NCBI GenBank assembly: GCA_900547615.1
Contig: URHH01000081.1
Coordinates: forward strand, 1 to 11,165
From: an uncultured Blautia sp.
Lineage (GTDB): Bacteria; Bacillota; Clostridia; Lachnospirales; Lachnospiraceae
Length of the DNA: 11,165 nucleotides
Reading direction: 5' to 3'
The notes beneath the pieces were generated by a model, which did not search any database, was not told where the DNA came from, and saw nothing but the letters and a program-made list of their open reading frames with translations. Positions 1-7,950 of the stretch are shown here, one piece after another (position 1 is the first letter of the stretch; the number at the start of each line of letters is the position of its first letter). The translations under genes and the position numbers were made by a program.

Positions 1-74
1 TTGGCACTCTGGGTAGCCATATTCATTTTTCAATTACAGTTTGCGGAAACTCAAGCTTTATACAAAGGATATAT

Positions 75-108
75 GGTAAAATATGCACAAAAATTTTTTT
101 ATTTTACC
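75..108 (-). repeat. A/T-rich inverted repeat over the 3' end of the DUF362 gene
   Basis: Nine-base arms GGTAAAATA (75-83) and TATTTTACC (100-108) are perfect inverted repeats around a 16-base spacer containing an A5T6 run. The right arm contains the last codons and part of the TAA stop of the DUF362 gene. It could act as a weak terminator or a 3' RNA-stabilising hairpin for the operon. The stem is A/U-rich and no U-tract follows it on the minus strand, so it is not a classical intrinsic terminator. No other terminator is visible in bases 1-98, so the operon may continue past the left edge. Confidence 0.35.
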
Positions 109-1250
109 TGAATCGCTTTTTCCGGACACATTTCCTGACAACAGAAACAGCGGATGCACTTTTTATAATCATATACCGGCGGTTTTCCCTTTCCATTTTT
201 AAAGTCTACCGCCTTGCCCGGAACAGGGCAGCTTTTTACACAGACTCCGCAGGAAATACACCTGCTTTCCACAATGTACGGCTTCTTCTGAAAAATGCGG
301 AGCGTTTTTGCAAGCTTCGTCCACTTATTCCGTCTTACCGGTGTCCTGTCCACCTGAAAATCCGGTTTTCCGTATACTTTCGCCGCCTGGGAGCAGGTCA
401 TCTCTCCGTCTGGTGTCAAAATCCTGATATTTTCTTCCCTGTATGTACCAAGTCCCATTTTTTCTCCATGATAATTTGTAGGAACAAGGGAAGGCTCAAG
501 GGAAACAAGATGGCAGAATACGCTGTCGAGAGCTACCGGGTCAGTGGACAGCAGCATGACTTTCATAGATACCGGATCACCGGAACCCGGTCCGTTTCCT
601 TCCATCGCGGTAATTCCGTCCATAATGTAAAGCTTTGGCTTCACACATTTATTCAGATCAACGAGCATTCTTGCAAAGCTGTCTGCACTTGGATATTGCG
701 TATGACCTTTTGCCTTGTGAAGACCGTATACAAATCCGTAACTGTTTTTTACAGCCCCCGTGATCCGCTCAAGCGCATGGGTTTTCATTTTACTTATGGA
801 AATCACGCTGTCCGCCTCCAAAAGCTCAGGGGGAAGGATAAATTCCTTTGCCTGGGTTCCCCCGGAAAACGGAACGCGCACGCCCTCTTTATAATCGATC
901 ACAGGAACATGATATTTTTCCAGCACCTCATCCATACCTGTGCCTTTTATTACTTTACTGGCAGTCCCTGTTCCACAGGAATCAGAAAGCGCAAGATTTT
1001 TATATCCCTCTTCCCTTAAAATACGGACAAGCCCTCCAACTACAGAAGGGTGAGTAATGACAGCCCGCTCTAGCTCTGCTTTTTTCAGAAGATTCGGTTT
1101 TAACAGGATTTTCTCCTCTTTTGAGACGAACTGCTCCATTCCGCCAAGAAGAGCCATCCCTTCTTTCAGCTTTTCATATACAGCTTCCTTATTATAGTCT
1201 TCGCAGGGAAGAAGAACGACGATGCTTTTTTTATTTTTCTCTTCTTTCAT
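99..1250 (-). CDS. DUF362 domain protein with C-terminal 2x[4Fe-4S] ferredoxin domain
   Basis: The 383-residue protein has a DUF362 core from about residue 45 to 285, with family hallmarks ILLKPNLL (48-55), HPSVVGG (67-73) and KMKTHALERITGAVKNSYG (about 154-172). A compact ferredoxin domain follows, with two CxxCxxCxxxCP motifs: Cys331/334/337/341 and Cys365/368/371/375. An additional Cys370 lies inside the second motif. No signal peptide or membrane segment is seen, so it is probably cytoplasmic. The family is common in anaerobes and has no settled reaction; the ferredoxin domain suggests electron transfer. The start overlaps the upstream enzyme I stop as ATGA, with a GGAG sequence nine bases before it, implying translational coupling. 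It is the last visible gene of the seven-gene operon. Family assignment is firm; function is unknown. Confidence 0.9.
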   Translation of the reverse strand: MKEEKNKKSIVVLLPCEDYNKEAVYEKLKEGMALLGGMEQFVSKEEKILLKPNLLKKAELERAVITHPSVVGGLVRILREEGYKNLALSDSCGTGTASKVIKGTGMDEVLEKYHVPVIDYKEGVRVPFSGGTQAKEFILPPELLEADSVISISKMKTHALERITGAVKNSYGFVYGLHKAKGHTQYPSADSFARMLVDLNKCVKPKLYIMDGITAMEGNGPGSGDPVSMKVMLLSTDPVALDSVFCHLVSLEPSLVPTNYHGEKMGLGTYREENIRILTPDGEMTCSQAAKVYGKPDFQVDRTPVRRNKWTKLAKTLRIFQKKPYIVESRCISCGVCVKSCPVPGKAVDFKNGKGKPPVYDYKKCIRCFCCQEMCPEKAIQVK

Positions 1251-2848
1251 TTCTTTTCTCTCCGGCTTTTTCTTACTGCTTTTCTCACTGGAAGAATGCA
1301 GGCTGGCACAACGGAAAGACCGTCCACTCCCATTTTAAGGAAGGTCTCTGTAAGAGCCGTATCTGCTGCCAGCTCTCCGCAGATAAATACCTTTTTCTTT
1401 TCTTCATGCGCATTCTCTGTCACCATCTGGATCATTTTTAAAATGGCAGGATTGTGGTCGTTATACTTTTCTTTTAAAAGTGGGTTCTGCCTGTCCATTG
1501 CAAGAGTATACTGTGCCAGATCGTTTGTTCCGAGACTTAAAAAATCCACTCTCTGTGCAATTTCCCGGCTCATCATCACGGCAGCCGGAGTCTCGATCAT
1601 CACGCTTACGGGAATGTCCTTGTAGGCGATTCCCTTTTCGCGAAGCCCTGCTTTTACCTGCTCTGTGATCCGCTCGATCTCGTCCAGTTCTTCAAGAGAA
1701 CTGATCATGGGATACATCACTGCCAGATTTCCATAGGCGCTCGCTCTGTAAATGGCGCGAAGCTGCGCCTTAAACATTCTCTTTCTGTCAAGGCAGAGGC
1801 GGATTCCCCTGTTTCCCATAATGGGGTTCGTCTCCTCCGGAATATCCATATAGGCAGCCTGCTTATCTGCTCCCAGATCTGCGGTACGGATCACCACAAG
1901 GCGCTTATCCATTGTTTCCGCCACTTTTTTATAAGCGCGGAACAGCTCGTTTTCTCTTGGATAATTCTCTCTTCCCAGATATTGAAACTCACTCCTTAAC
2001 AGTCCGATCCCCTCTGCTCCGTAAAAAAGCACGCTGTTTAAGTCGTCCAGATTCGCAATATTGGCATAGAGGGAAATCCTGTGTCCGTCAAGAGTCACCG
2101 CCTCTTTGTTTTTCAGCTTTAAAAGCTCTTCCTTTTCTTCCTGCTCCGCCTTCAGCCTCGCCTTATATTCCATTAAAAGTTCCTCATCAGGATCCAGGTA
2201 AAGCATTCCCGTATAACCGTCCACAACTGCGAGAAGTCCGTCCCAGTCTTCCTCTATCTCTACATCTACAAGAGCGGGAATCCCGATTGTTTTCGCCATA
2301 ATGGAGGCATGAGAAATCTCCGAACCCTGATGGGTAACAACCGCGAGGAGCTTTTCCTTTTCCATTTCCAGAATTTCTCCGGGGCTTAAAGTTTCCGCAG
2401 CAAGAATGACCGGCTTTTCCCCAAGAAAGATTGTCGTAGAAAGTCCTCCCAGAACGGCGATCAGCCGCTCGGAAAGCTCTCTCACATCTTCAATCCTCTC
2501 CTTTACCGCAGGCTCTTCCAGATTCCGAAACGTCTGGGAAAGCTCGTCTCTTGTTGTTGCAACTGCGTAAGCAGCGCTTACTTTCTCTGTCTCGATCATA
2601 CTTTTTACTGCCCGAACAAAGCTTCCTTTTTCCAGCAGAGCTGTCTGCCTTCTTTTTACATGGCTTTCTTCCCCGTATAAGGTCTGAAGCTCCTCTGCTA
2701 CTTTTTGCCGTGCTTTTTCAAAATCCGCAGTCTCCTTTTTCACATTGCTTACAAAGCACTGTCTCACCTGGCTGATTTCCCTGTGATAATACAGGATTCT
2801 GCCTATGGCAATTCCTGAAAAAGTTGCGCTTCCTTTAAAAATCTTCAT
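1247..2848 (-). CDS. ptsI: Phosphoenolpyruvate-protein phosphotransferase (PTS enzyme I)
   Basis: Enzyme I takes phosphate from PEP onto a histidine and passes it to HPr, the first step of the phosphotransferase system; it is cytoplasmic. This 533-residue protein is somewhat shorter than the usual about 570 but has every domain: the N-terminal and HPr-binding region, the swivelling phosphohistidine domain with His180 in SHASIMA, and the PEP-binding TIM barrel. Barrel residues seen are Arg285 (LLRSEF), Arg321 (IRTADLGADK), Glu419 (MIETPAA), Asn442-Asp443 (GTNDLAQYT) and the catalytic Cys490 (FICGE). It therefore looks active. There is no GAF domain, so it is not the nitrogen-PTS PtsP type. A GGGGAG site precedes the ATG, which lies 31 bases after the binding-protein gene; its stop overlaps the DUF362 start. 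No HPr or EII gene lies in the window, so it may be a paralogue of a canonical ptsHI enzyme elsewhere in the genome. Confidence 0.92.
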   Translation of the reverse strand: MKIFKGSATFSGIAIGRILYYHREISQVRQCFVSNVKKETADFEKARQKVAEELQTLYGEESHVKRRQTALLEKGSFVRAVKSMIETEKVSAAYAVATTRDELSQTFRNLEEPAVKERIEDVRELSERLIAVLGGLSTTIFLGEKPVILAAETLSPGEILEMEKEKLLAVVTHQGSEISHASIMAKTIGIPALVDVEIEEDWDGLLAVVDGYTGMLYLDPDEELLMEYKARLKAEQEEKEELLKLKNKEAVTLDGHRISLYANIANLDDLNSVLFYGAEGIGLLRSEFQYLGRENYPRENELFRAYKKVAETMDKRLVVIRTADLGADKQAAYMDIPEETNPIMGNRGIRLCLDRKRMFKAQLRAIYRASAYGNLAVMYPMISSLEELDEIERITEQVKAGLREKGIAYKDIPVSVMIETPAAVMMSREIAQRVDFLSLGTNDLAQYTLAMDRQNPLLKEKYNDHNPAILKMIQMVTENAHEEKKKVFICGELAADTALTETFLKMGVDGLSVVPACILPVRKAVRKSRREKK

Positions 2849-2879
2849 TTGTTCTCCCCTGTGCCTTCTCCTGTGTTCC

Positions 2880-3914
2880 TTAATCGCAGGCTGCTTTAAA
2901 TTCTGTCCATGCCTTGCTGTAGGCTTCCTCTGCCTCCTGGCTTACATTCTGTACGATCTCTCCCTTTGTCACATCTTCCGGAACAACAAGGTTTGGATTT
3001 ACCATCTCGTCTGCCGCCTTATTTGTGCTGTAATATCCAATATAATTGAAGCACTCTGCCGCATTTTCCGGCTCCAGAATGTAATCAATAAATTTATATG
3101 CCGCGTCTTCAGACGGCGCATTGCTCGGAATAAACATATTCATAATTCCGAATCCAAGACCTTCCTCCGGATAAACCACCTTTAAATCTGGATTTTCCGC
3201 AAGGGCTGCCGTTACCTGTGATGTGTAGAGAAATCCCACGCTTGCCTCTCCGTTTAAGAGGGCATTCTGTGTATTGTCGTCCTGGATCATGCGGACATTT
3301 GGCGCAAGCTCTTTTAAACGCTCTCCTGTTTTTGCGATCACTTCCGGATCTTCCTCATTCATGCTCTCTCCCATAGACATCTGTGTGATTCCGCAGATTA
3401 CGCGGTAATTTGCCACAAGTGCAATGCTGTCCTCAAGAGACGGATCCCAAAGATCGCTGTAACCCTTGATCTCTATATCCACCTGAGAAGGATCGTATAC
3501 AATAAGAGGGATTCCGGAGCCGTAAGGAACGGTATATTCGTTGTTTTCATCATAAAACTGTCCCTGATACAGCGGATTGATGTTATCAAAATTCTTGATT
3601 TTCTCTTTGTCCAGCTTCTTTACAAGCTCCTGCTCCACTGCCTTTTCAATGATATAATCATCTGCGATCACCACATCGTAATCTCCGCCTTTTGCCTGGG
3701 AAAGTTTCTCAAGCATTGTTTCATCTGTATCAAAGTTTGAGTATACCACTTTAATTCCTGTTTCTTTTTCAAATCCATCTAAAATTTCCTGCGGGAACAT
3801 TCCCTCCCAGGTAAAAAGTACAAGTTCCTCTGCTTTCTTTCCTCCGCAGCCTGCGAGAAGAGATACGCCGAGGGCGGTTGTTGTTAAAACTGCTGCTATT
3901 TTCTTCATTTTCAT
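2880..3914 (-). CDS. potD: ABC transporter substrate-binding lipoprotein, PotD/PotF family (substrate uncertain)
   Basis: The 344-residue extracytoplasmic solute receptor starts with a lipoprotein signal peptide: basic MKMKK, a hydrophobic stretch, then lipobox LLAGC with Cys23 as the lipidation site. The mature part resembles PotD throughout, for example LVLFTWEG (31-38), FEKETGIKVVYS (48-59), YDVVIADDY (79-87), PEEGLGFGIMN (249-259) and YIGYYSTNKA (291-300). By eye-alignment with E. coli PotD, Trp34 and Tyr293 are kept (Trp36, Tyr294). The four acidic polyamine ligands Glu36, Asp168, Glu171 and Asp257 correspond to Gly38, Asn169, Val172 and Met258, and Trp255 corresponds to Gly256. The family call is safe; spermidine or putrescine as ligand is doubtful. 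The start overlaps the upstream permease stop as ATGA, with an AAGGAG site; a second in-frame ATG two codons later is possible. The symbol reflects homology only. Confidence 0.88.
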   Translation of the reverse strand: MKMKKIAAVLTTTALGVSLLAGCGGKKAEELVLFTWEGMFPQEILDGFEKETGIKVVYSNFDTDETMLEKLSQAKGGDYDVVIADDYIIEKAVEQELVKKLDKEKIKNFDNINPLYQGQFYDENNEYTVPYGSGIPLIVYDPSQVDIEIKGYSDLWDPSLEDSIALVANYRVICGITQMSMGESMNEEDPEVIAKTGERLKELAPNVRMIQDDNTQNALLNGEASVGFLYTSQVTAALAENPDLKVVYPEEGLGFGIMNMFIPSNAPSEDAAYKFIDYILEPENAAECFNYIGYYSTNKAADEMVNPNLVVPEDVTKGEIVQNVSQEAEEAYSKAWTEFKAACD

Positions 3915-4699
3915 TTTTTTATTCTCCTTTTTCCATGTTTTTTTATCATAGTATATATGAAAAGTACAAGCAGGGTCGCTGCCAGCATCAGAGTACAGAG
4001 CGCATTGATTTCAGGCGTTACTCCTGTTTTCATCTGCGTGTACACCTTGATCGGCAGAGTGGAAATCCGCGGACCGTTTACAAAAATACTGATCACCACA
4101 TCGTCCATTGACATGGCAAATGCAAGTAAAGAACCGGATACCACAGCCGGCATAACAAGGGGAAGGGTAATATCCCAAAATGCCCGGAAAGGACCTGCCC
4201 CCAGGTCACGTGCCGCCTCCTCAAGAGACGGGTCCATTCCCACAAGACGAGCTTTTACTTCCATTAAAATATAGGGGACACAAAATACCGTATGTCCGAT
4301 CAAAAGGGTGAGCATTCCAAAGGGAAGCCCCAGCATATAGAAAAATGCCATAAGCACCATTCCAAGAATAATTTCCGGAATCATAAGAGGAAGAATGGAT
4401 ACGTATTCCAGAGCCCCTTTTGTTTTCCAGTTAATTTTAAAAAGCCCCACTGCTCCAAGCGTCCCGATCACTGCCGCGCAAAGACAGCTCAAAACCCCCA
4501 GGATCAGGCTGTTTCCAAGCGCCTCCATCATGGCGCTGTCCCGAAACAGTTCCTCATACCATTTCAGGGAAAAACCGGTGAATGCTACAGGAAGCTTTGA
4601 TTCGTTAAAAGAAAAAATTACTACAACTGCAACCGGCAGATACATGAGAAAAAAGATAAGTCCCAGGTAAAAGCCTGAAAATTTTGAGTTTTTTTTCAT
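3911..4699 (-). CDS. potC: ABC transporter permease, PotC family
   Basis: This 262-residue inner-membrane permease has about six hydrophobic segments, beginning at residues 10-31 and ending near 240-252. The ABC-coupling EAA loop EAARDLGAGPFRAFWDITLP spans residues 161-180, where the ATPase docks. The N-terminal FNESKLPVAFTGFSLKWYEELF (about 31-52) is typical of PotC/PotI proteins. It would form the heterodimeric channel with the PotB-like protein. An ATGA overlap joins it to the PotB gene before it and another to the binding protein after it. A GGAGGG site lies six bases before the start. Length is normal for the family. No unusual residues were noticed; the cargo cannot be told from this subunit. 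Confidence 0.92.
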   Translation of the reverse strand: MKKNSKFSGFYLGLIFFLMYLPVAVVVIFSFNESKLPVAFTGFSLKWYEELFRDSAMMEALGNSLILGVLSCLCAAVIGTLGAVGLFKINWKTKGALEYVSILPLMIPEIILGMVLMAFFYMLGLPFGMLTLLIGHTVFCVPYILMEVKARLVGMDPSLEEAARDLGAGPFRAFWDITLPLVMPAVVSGSLLAFAMSMDDVVISIFVNGPRISTLPIKVYTQMKTGVTPEINALCTLMLAATLLVLFIYTMIKKHGKRRIKK

Positions 4700-5547
4700 C
4701 CGATTCCCTCCAGTTCCTTTGCATTTGTAATCTTTCTGTATGCCATGATCATAGCAGTTGTAAGAAGCATAAGGATCACAGCAAGAGCTGCCGCAAACGG
4801 CCAGTTATTTCCTCTTGTCATCTGCTCCTGAATCAGGCTTCCCACAAGAACAATCTTATTTCCTCCCAGAATATCTGCAATAAAAAACAGTCCCATAGAA
4901 GGAATAAAGGTTAAAATAATTCCGGACAGCAGTCCAGGGAAAGTAAGCTTTAATATAATATGGAAAAATGCCTGCGTTTTTGACGCCCCAAGGTCTCTGG
5001 CTGCTTCCACAAGAGACCAGTCCAGCTTTTCTGCACTGGAATATACGGACAGCGCCATAAAAGGAAGAAGCACATACACCATGCCGATCACGATGGCAGG
5101 ATAACTGTACAAAATCTTCAAAGGCTCATCTATGATCCCCAGTTTTTCCAGTATATAATTCAGTATTCCCTTCTTCTGAAGAATGATGATCCAGCCGTAA
5201 AGACGGATGAGGGAATTAACCCAGAAAGGCAGCATGAGAAACAGCATTGCCTTTTCTTTTTTCTCTTTCGGCAGCCTTGCCATAAAATACCCGAAAGGAT
5301 AACCGATCACACAGATAATAAGCGTACTTGTCACTGCAAGCTGAAAAGACTGTACAAATGTATCAAGATATACCGGCTCTAAAATCCGCCTGTAGTTTTC
5401 CAGGGTAAAGGCAAATCCGCCCTCCTGCGGCGTAAAGCTTAACATCAGCACATAAATAAGCGGACAGGCAACAAATACAATGGTAAACAGATACAACGGC
5501 AGTATCATAAAAACAGAAGTCCGTTTTTTCCCTGTTTTACTTTTCAT
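4696..5547 (-). CDS. potB: ABC transporter permease, PotB family
   Basis: This 283-residue membrane protein has about six hydrophobic helices, the first at residues 11-36 after a basic KSKTGKKRT N-terminus. The EAA coupling loop EAARDLGASKTQAFFHIILK spans 181-200. PotB/PotH-type features include ENYRRILEPVY (50-60), PFWVNSLIRLYGWI (107-120) and FIPSMGLFFIADILGG (about 214-229). It pairs with the PotC-like permease. The gene overlaps the end of potA by 11 bases and has a GGAGGAGG site just before its ATG inside the potA coding region, so translation is probably coupled. The overlap helps fix subunit stoichiometry. The family call is confident; substrate is open, as argued for the binding protein. 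Confidence 0.92.
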   Translation of the reverse strand: MKSKTGKKRTSVFMILPLYLFTIVFVACPLIYVLMLSFTPQEGGFAFTLENYRRILEPVYLDTFVQSFQLAVTSTLIICVIGYPFGYFMARLPKEKKEKAMLFLMLPFWVNSLIRLYGWIIILQKKGILNYILEKLGIIDEPLKILYSYPAIVIGMVYVLLPFMALSVYSSAEKLDWSLVEAARDLGASKTQAFFHIILKLTFPGLLSGIILTFIPSMGLFFIADILGGNKIVLVGSLIQEQMTRGNNWPFAAALAVILMLLTTAMIMAYRKITNAKELEGIG

Positions 5548-6625
5548 GGAGTGCCTCCTCCCGGTCTACAAGAACTGCATCTGCAGATTCAAATCTCCAG
5601 CATACCTTCTGCCCTACTTTTACATTTGCGTCAATTCCGTACCGGCTTGCCACCACTTTTTCTCCTCCCGGAAGAGAAAGCACCATGCGGAGCTGACCGC
5701 CTGCAAATGTTTTTTCTTCTACCTCTGCCTCCATACCGCAGCCGCATTCTTCATCGAGAAGAATGTTTTCGCTTCTTACCGCAAGGGTGACTTCCTCTCC
5801 CTCCAGGAGTTTCTCCCCCTCTGTGTTCACAAGGACTTTTCCTCCTCCCAGAGAAAGAAGCGCCTGCTCTCCCGTCTGGCTTTCCACTTTTCCTTTTAAA
5901 ATATTTGCATTGCCCACAAAAGTTGCCACATAGCTTGTTTTCGGGTGATTATAAATTTCATCAGGAGTTCCGATCTGTTCAAATCTTCCTTCGTTCATAA
6001 CAGCAATGCGGTCCGACATATTGATCGCTTCCTCCTGATCGTGGGTGATATACACAAACGTAATCCCCAGTTTTTTCTGAAGCCGTTTCAGCTCATGCTG
6101 CATGGCGCGGCGAAGCTGAAGGTCAAGGGCTCCTAAAGGCTCGTCCAGAAGAAGGACTTTAGGATTATTTACAAGCGCCCTCGCAATGGCAACTCTCTGT
6201 TTCTGTCCTCCGGAAAGCTCAGACGGCTTACGTTTTTCATATCCCGAAAGCTGTACAAGTTCCAGCATATGGGAAACCTTTTTCTTAATTTCTCCTTTGG
6301 AAACTTTTTTCAGCTTCAGTCCGTATCCCACATTTTCTTCTACATTCATATGGGGAAACAGGGCATAATTCTGAAAAACCGTATTTACGTCCCTGTCATT
6401 GGGCTCAAGATCCGTCACATCTTTCCCGTCAAGAAAAACCTGTCCCTCATCCGGGGATTCCAGTCCTGCAATAATGCGGAGAGTCGTTGTCTTTCCGCAG
6501 CCGGAAGAGCCGAGAAGCGTAATAAATTCTCCCCCTGCGATTGAAAGGCTGATTCCCTGAAGCACACTTTCTTCCCCTGTAAAGCTTTTCTTTATATTTT
6601 TTAATTCCAATGAATATTCGCCCAT
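5537..6625 (-). CDS. potA: ABC transporter ATP-binding protein, PotA family
   Basis: The 362-residue ATPase powers the importer from the cytoplasmic face. Motifs in order are Walker A GSSGCGKT (39-46), Q-loop Gln85 in VFQNYALFPHM, signature LSGGQ (137-141), Walker B VLLLDE (157-162), D-loop GALD (165-168) and switch His195 in ITHDQEE. A C-terminal TOBE-type domain runs from about residue 240 to 355, with LAVRSENILL (281-290) matching the PotA/FbpC/MalK class. Context with PotB/PotC/PotD-type partners makes the Pot class preferable to iron or sulfate importers. The start has an AGGAGG site placed directly after the amidohydrolase stop, with an 11-base gap. Nothing suggests that the ATPase is inactive. 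Confidence 0.94.
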   Translation of the reverse strand: MGEYSLELKNIKKSFTGEESVLQGISLSIAGGEFITLLGSSGCGKTTTLRIIAGLESPDEGQVFLDGKDVTDLEPNDRDVNTVFQNYALFPHMNVEENVGYGLKLKKVSKGEIKKKVSHMLELVQLSGYEKRKPSELSGGQKQRVAIARALVNNPKVLLLDEPLGALDLQLRRAMQHELKRLQKKLGITFVYITHDQEEAINMSDRIAVMNEGRFEQIGTPDEIYNHPKTSYVATFVGNANILKGKVESQTGEQALLSLGGGKVLVNTEGEKLLEGEEVTLAVRSENILLDEECGCGMEAEVEEKTFAGGQLRMVLSLPGGEKVVASRYGIDANVKVGQKVCWRFESADAVLVDREEALHEK

Positions 6626-6636
6626 TTCTGCCTCCT

Positions 6637-7941
6637 TTATATATGATAATGCTGTTTTATATATTCACAATAGCTTTCTCTGTCAAAAACAGGCACATAC
6701 TCTTTTATGATTTTTTCCGCCTCTTCTCCCCGGTTTCTTAAAAGGCGGTATACAGTAAGCGCCAGAAGCTTTCCTGATTCGATATACGCAAGCTCTTCAT
6801 CTGTAATACAGAAATCCTGGCTGTGAAGAGCGCCCTTAAATCCTCCGAAGGTAAAATTCAAAACCGGAAAAAGATGGCTCATATCTCCTACATCTGTACA
6901 GGCGTTATTAAAATCCTCTCTCTTCACAGTACGAAAAGAATGTCCCAGGCTTTCTGCTGCCCCCACCATCACCTGATCTGCTGCTCTGTACCGTACCGGC
7001 ATATACCCCTGAAGCAGCTCTTTTTCTGCTCTTCCGCCAAACGCGTAGGCAGCGCCGTCGTACGCCCGGTTCACCATTTCCTGGATTTCCCGGATTTTCT
7101 CAAGAGAAGCAGCGCGCACCTTCGTCTCCACAACGGCTTCGTCGGGAACACTGTTGATCACGTCCCCTGCTTTTCGGATCACATTGTGAAGGCGCACATG
7201 GTCTTCCTCCCGGAAAGTTTCCCGCATAAGCCCCATCATAGACATGGCGCTTGTGGTAATGCTTAAAGCATTGACTCCGTCCCAGGGCGCGATCGCCGCA
7301 TGAGAAGCTTTTCCCCGGACAGTTACCTGTTCTGCCGCAAACCCGTTGCAGGCGGGATTTCCAAGGTAAAAATCTTCTTTTACCGGAACCATATGTACAT
7401 GTGTGGTAAGCACAATGTCTGTACTGCCAAACTCCCCTGTGCGGATAAGTTCGCTCTTCCCGGAAGCCGGAAAACCGACTCCCTCTTTCTGAAGCCTCTT
7501 TCGTTTCCTGCTGTCTATATATTCCTCTGCCGGAACTGCAAAAAAAGAGACGTTTCCGTAAAGAGAATCTCTTACTTTCTCATCAGAAAGGGCGATGGCT
7601 GCGCCAAGCATTGCCGCAAGCTGAGCGTGATGACCGCAGGCGTGTGCCGTTCCATTTTCTTTGTCTGCCTTTTCATGATTCCTGCAGCCGATGGCGTCCA
7701 TCTCTCCTAAAACAGTGATTTCTGCCCCCTCTTTTTTTGAAAGAGAGCCGCAGACACCGGTCACTGCAAGATGCTCTCTCGTAGTAAGCCCGATTTTTCG
7801 AAATGCTTTTGCCACCTGTTCAGATGTTCGTTTCTCACAAAATCCCGGCTCCGGATGCGCCTCTATATCGCGGGCAAAGGCTTTGATTTCTTCTTTGTGT
7901 TCTTCTATGATATTTATAATTTTTTCTTCTATTTTATCCAT
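6637..7941 (-). CDS. M20 family metallo-amidohydrolase (AbgB-like)
   Basis: The 434-residue predicted zinc amidohydrolase belongs to peptidase family M20, close to the aminoacylase/AbgB-type amidohydrolases. Visible motifs are HPEPGF (29-34), GEMDAIG (79-85), metal-site ACGHH (101-105), catalytic PAEEY (137-141), His171/His173 in HVHMV, dimerisation-domain SHAAIAPWDGVNAL (213-226), TDVGDMSH (369-376) and the final metal-ligand His393 in ALHSQDF. TDVGDMSH resembles the motif of the p-aminobenzoyl-glutamate hydrolase subunit AbgB. Such enzymes split an amide, releasing an amino acid or amine from an acyl or aryl group; the exact substrate cannot be read here. No signal peptide is present, so it acts in the cytoplasm. 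It is the first gene of the operon, with an excellent GGAGGG site, and probably processes what the transporter brings in. Catalytic residues look intact. Confidence 0.9.
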   Translation of the reverse strand: MDKIEEKIINIIEEHKEEIKAFARDIEAHPEPGFCEKRTSEQVAKAFRKIGLTTREHLAVTGVCGSLSKKEGAEITVLGEMDAIGCRNHEKADKENGTAHACGHHAQLAAMLGAAIALSDEKVRDSLYGNVSFFAVPAEEYIDSRKRKRLQKEGVGFPASGKSELIRTGEFGSTDIVLTTHVHMVPVKEDFYLGNPACNGFAAEQVTVRGKASHAAIAPWDGVNALSITTSAMSMMGLMRETFREEDHVRLHNVIRKAGDVINSVPDEAVVETKVRAASLEKIREIQEMVNRAYDGAAYAFGGRAEKELLQGYMPVRYRAADQVMVGAAESLGHSFRTVKREDFNNACTDVGDMSHLFPVLNFTFGGFKGALHSQDFCITDEELAYIESGKLLALTVYRLLRNRGEEAEKIIKEYVPVFDRESYCEYIKQHYHI

Positions 7942-7950
7942 TTCTTCCCT

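Noticed and set aside
1..30. Possible start of a minus-strand gene (ATGAATATGGCT) leaving the left edge
   Set aside because: There is no convincing ribosome binding site and only about nine codons are visible, so it cannot be supported.
468..1019. 183-residue plus-strand open frame opposite the DUF362 gene
   Set aside because: It lies wholly antisense to a gene with clear family motifs, has no good ribosome binding site, and its translation shows no domain.
1247..2848. Pyruvate phosphate dikinase or PEP synthase instead of enzyme I
   Set aside because: Length, the N-terminal HPr-binding region and absence of an ATP-grasp domain fit enzyme I only.
5537..6625. ATPase of an iron (FbpC) or sulfate (CysA) importer
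   Set aside because: The TOBE class is shared, but the two separate PotB/PotC-type permeases and a PotD-type receptor place it in the Pot group.
6823..7266. 147-residue plus-strand open frame opposite the amidohydrolase
   Set aside because: It is a shadow of a strongly motif-supported gene; its Cys/His/Ser-rich composition is typical of antisense translation.
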